Assembly (NCBI RefSeq): GCF_031128465.2 | Contig: NZ_CP155618.1 | Location: 1,187,501 to 1,251,500, forward strand | Reading direction: 5' to 3' | From: Mariniflexile litorale | GTDB lineage: Bacteria; Bacteroidota; Bacteroidia; Flavobacteriales; Flavobacteriaceae | DNA: 64,000 nt | Shown: positions 63,216 to 64,000 of the stretch, piece by piece | How positions within the stretch are numbered: position 1 is the stretch's first letter | Layout of the letters: each line of letters begins with the position of its first letter | Notes under the pieces: generated by a model | The model's database searches: none | What the model saw: only the letters and a program-made list of their open reading frames with translations | What the model was told of the DNA's origin: nothing | Translations under genes and position numbers: made by a program

Positions 63216-64000
63216 ATGAAATTTGAAAACGTTGACACTGAAAAGTGGATTGAATTAGGAACAGAATATGGACTGAAAATAATTGGAGCTATAGCGATTT
63301 GGATTATTGGCTCGTGGATTATAAAAAAAATTCTGAAGGCTACCCGAAAAGTAATGACAAAAAGTAGCTATGAGGAAAGTCTTCAAAAATTTTTAATAAA
63401 TCTTCTAAGTTGGGGATTAAAAATATTGTTAATCATTACTCTTTTAGGCACTTTAGGCGTACCAACTACCTCGTTTGCTGCTATTATTGCCGCCGCAGGT
63501 TTAGCTATTGGTTTAGCTCTTCAAGGCTCTCTAGGAAATTTTGCTGGGGGTGTGTTAATTATGATTTTTAAGCCTTTTAAAATTGGCGATTTAATTGAAG
63601 CTCAAGGTGAAATTGGAGGTGTAAAACAAATAGACATTTTTACAACTAAATTAATTGGCTTGTCGAACAAAGAAATTATAATTCCTAATGGCGCTTTATC
63701 TAATGGTAATATTATTAATTATACCACCGAAGGCACACGCCGTGTCGATTTAGTTTTTGGAGTGAGTTATGATGCAGATATTAAGAAAACAAAAGAAGTT
63801 TTAATGCGTGTACTAACATCACATCCTAAAGTAATACAAACACCAGCACCTACGGTAAATGTTTTAGAGTTGGCAGATAGCTCTGTAAACTTTGCGGTAA
63901 GACCATGGTGTCATGCTGAAGATTATTGGACTGTGTATTTTGATGTTACAGAAAATACAAAAATAGCGCTTGATGCTGCTGGTATTGAAATTCCATACCC
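63216..64000 (+). CDS. mscS: MscS-family mechanosensitive channel, 3' end outside window
   Basis: I translated this open frame from the ATG at 63216 to the right edge (261 codons, no stop). It has an N-terminal helix pair and the pore helix AAGLAIGLALQGSLGNFAGGVLIMIFKPFKIGD, followed by the cytoplasmic beta-domain (VKQIDIFTTKLIGLSNKEIIIPNGALSNGNIINYT). It matches small MscS. It releases ions on hypo-osmotic shock. The C-terminus is missing only because of the window edge. Confidence 0.93.
   Translation, partial: MKFENVDTEKWIELGTEYGLKIIGAIAIWIIGSWIIKKILKATRKVMTKSSYEESLQKFLINLLSWGLKILLIITLLGTLGVPTTSFAAIIAAAGLAIGLALQGSLGNFAGGVLIMIFKPFKIGDLIEAQGEIGGVKQIDIFTTKLIGLSNKEIIIPNGALSNGNIINYTTEGTRRVDLVFGVSYDADIKKTKEVLMRVLTSHPKVIQTPAPTVNVLELADSSVNFAVRPWCHAEDYWTVYFDVTENTKIALDAAGIEIPY

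Noticed and set aside
1-64000. CRISPR array, toxin-antitoxin, restriction-modification or other defence genes
   Set aside because: No regularly spaced repeats and no cas, nuclease-methylase pairs or toxin-antitoxin gene pairs were found on either strand.

Overview
The window is chromosomal DNA of a marine-type Bacteroidota, almost certainly a member of the Flavobacteriaceae. The signs are AT-rich sequence, SusC/SusD and PorP/SprF proteins, a short 287-residue primary sigma factor, Bacteroidota-type promoters (TTTG, about 18-19 nt, then TAnnTTTG), almost no Shine-Dalgarno sequences, and typical gene neighbourhoods such as pdxJ / CBS protein / nadK / DUF6089 / uppS / bamA / two skp genes / murI. 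Species cannot be named from the sequence alone.

Positions 1-20041 form a sugar locus. On the minus strand are a secreted GH2 glycosidase (cut by the window edge), xylA, xylB and a GntR-type regulator with a sugar-sensor-like C-terminus, then a large VCBS/ASPIC-UnbV lipoprotein, SusD and SusC. On the plus strand are an AraC regulator and a GH3 glycosidase lipoprotein, followed by a convergent GPH-type sugar symporter. Together they suggest uptake of xylose-containing oligosaccharides through SusCD, trimming by GH2 and GH3, import by the symporter, and entry into the pentose phosphate pathway through XylA and XylB. No endo-xylanase is visible here.

Positions 20358-21790 hold a complete ISL3-family insertion sequence with an exact 8-bp target duplication (GATTTTAC) and a transposase split over two frames. 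Next to it is a tRNA-Leu/tRNA-Gly unit with a clear promoter and terminator.

From 22180 to about 48000 the content is housekeeping: mutS; murI; the outer-membrane biogenesis operon (DUF6089, uppS, bamA, two skp/ompH genes); nadK; a CBS protein; pdxJ; an esterase; a holin-like membrane protein; tig, clpP and clpX; a PD40-OmpA protein; a GH3-type acyl-adenylate ligase; DUF2797; rpoD-rpsU; an AsmA protein and a queuosine-precursor transporter.

From 47996 to the end: a folK-deoxynucleoside kinase fusion, an SMR exporter, a GH28 pectinase-like lipoprotein, chrA, an RNA methyltransferase, a gamma-carbonic anhydrase-like protein, a LytS/LytTR two-component pair, a VWA lipoprotein, PorP/SprF, a double-N-domain Nfu protein, dodecin, a DUF255 thioredoxin-like protein, DUF1304 and a truncated MscS channel.

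I found no defence island, prophage, CRISPR array or secondary-metabolite cluster, and no clear candidate for a wholly new system. The less ordinary signals are mostly non-coding: an 8-bp tandem repeat against the xylA start codon, a nested inverted repeat between nadK and DUF6089, a 13-bp leader hairpin before rpoD, perfect palindromes around the SusCD and symporter genes, a dispersed palindromic repeat, and the frame-split IS transposase.
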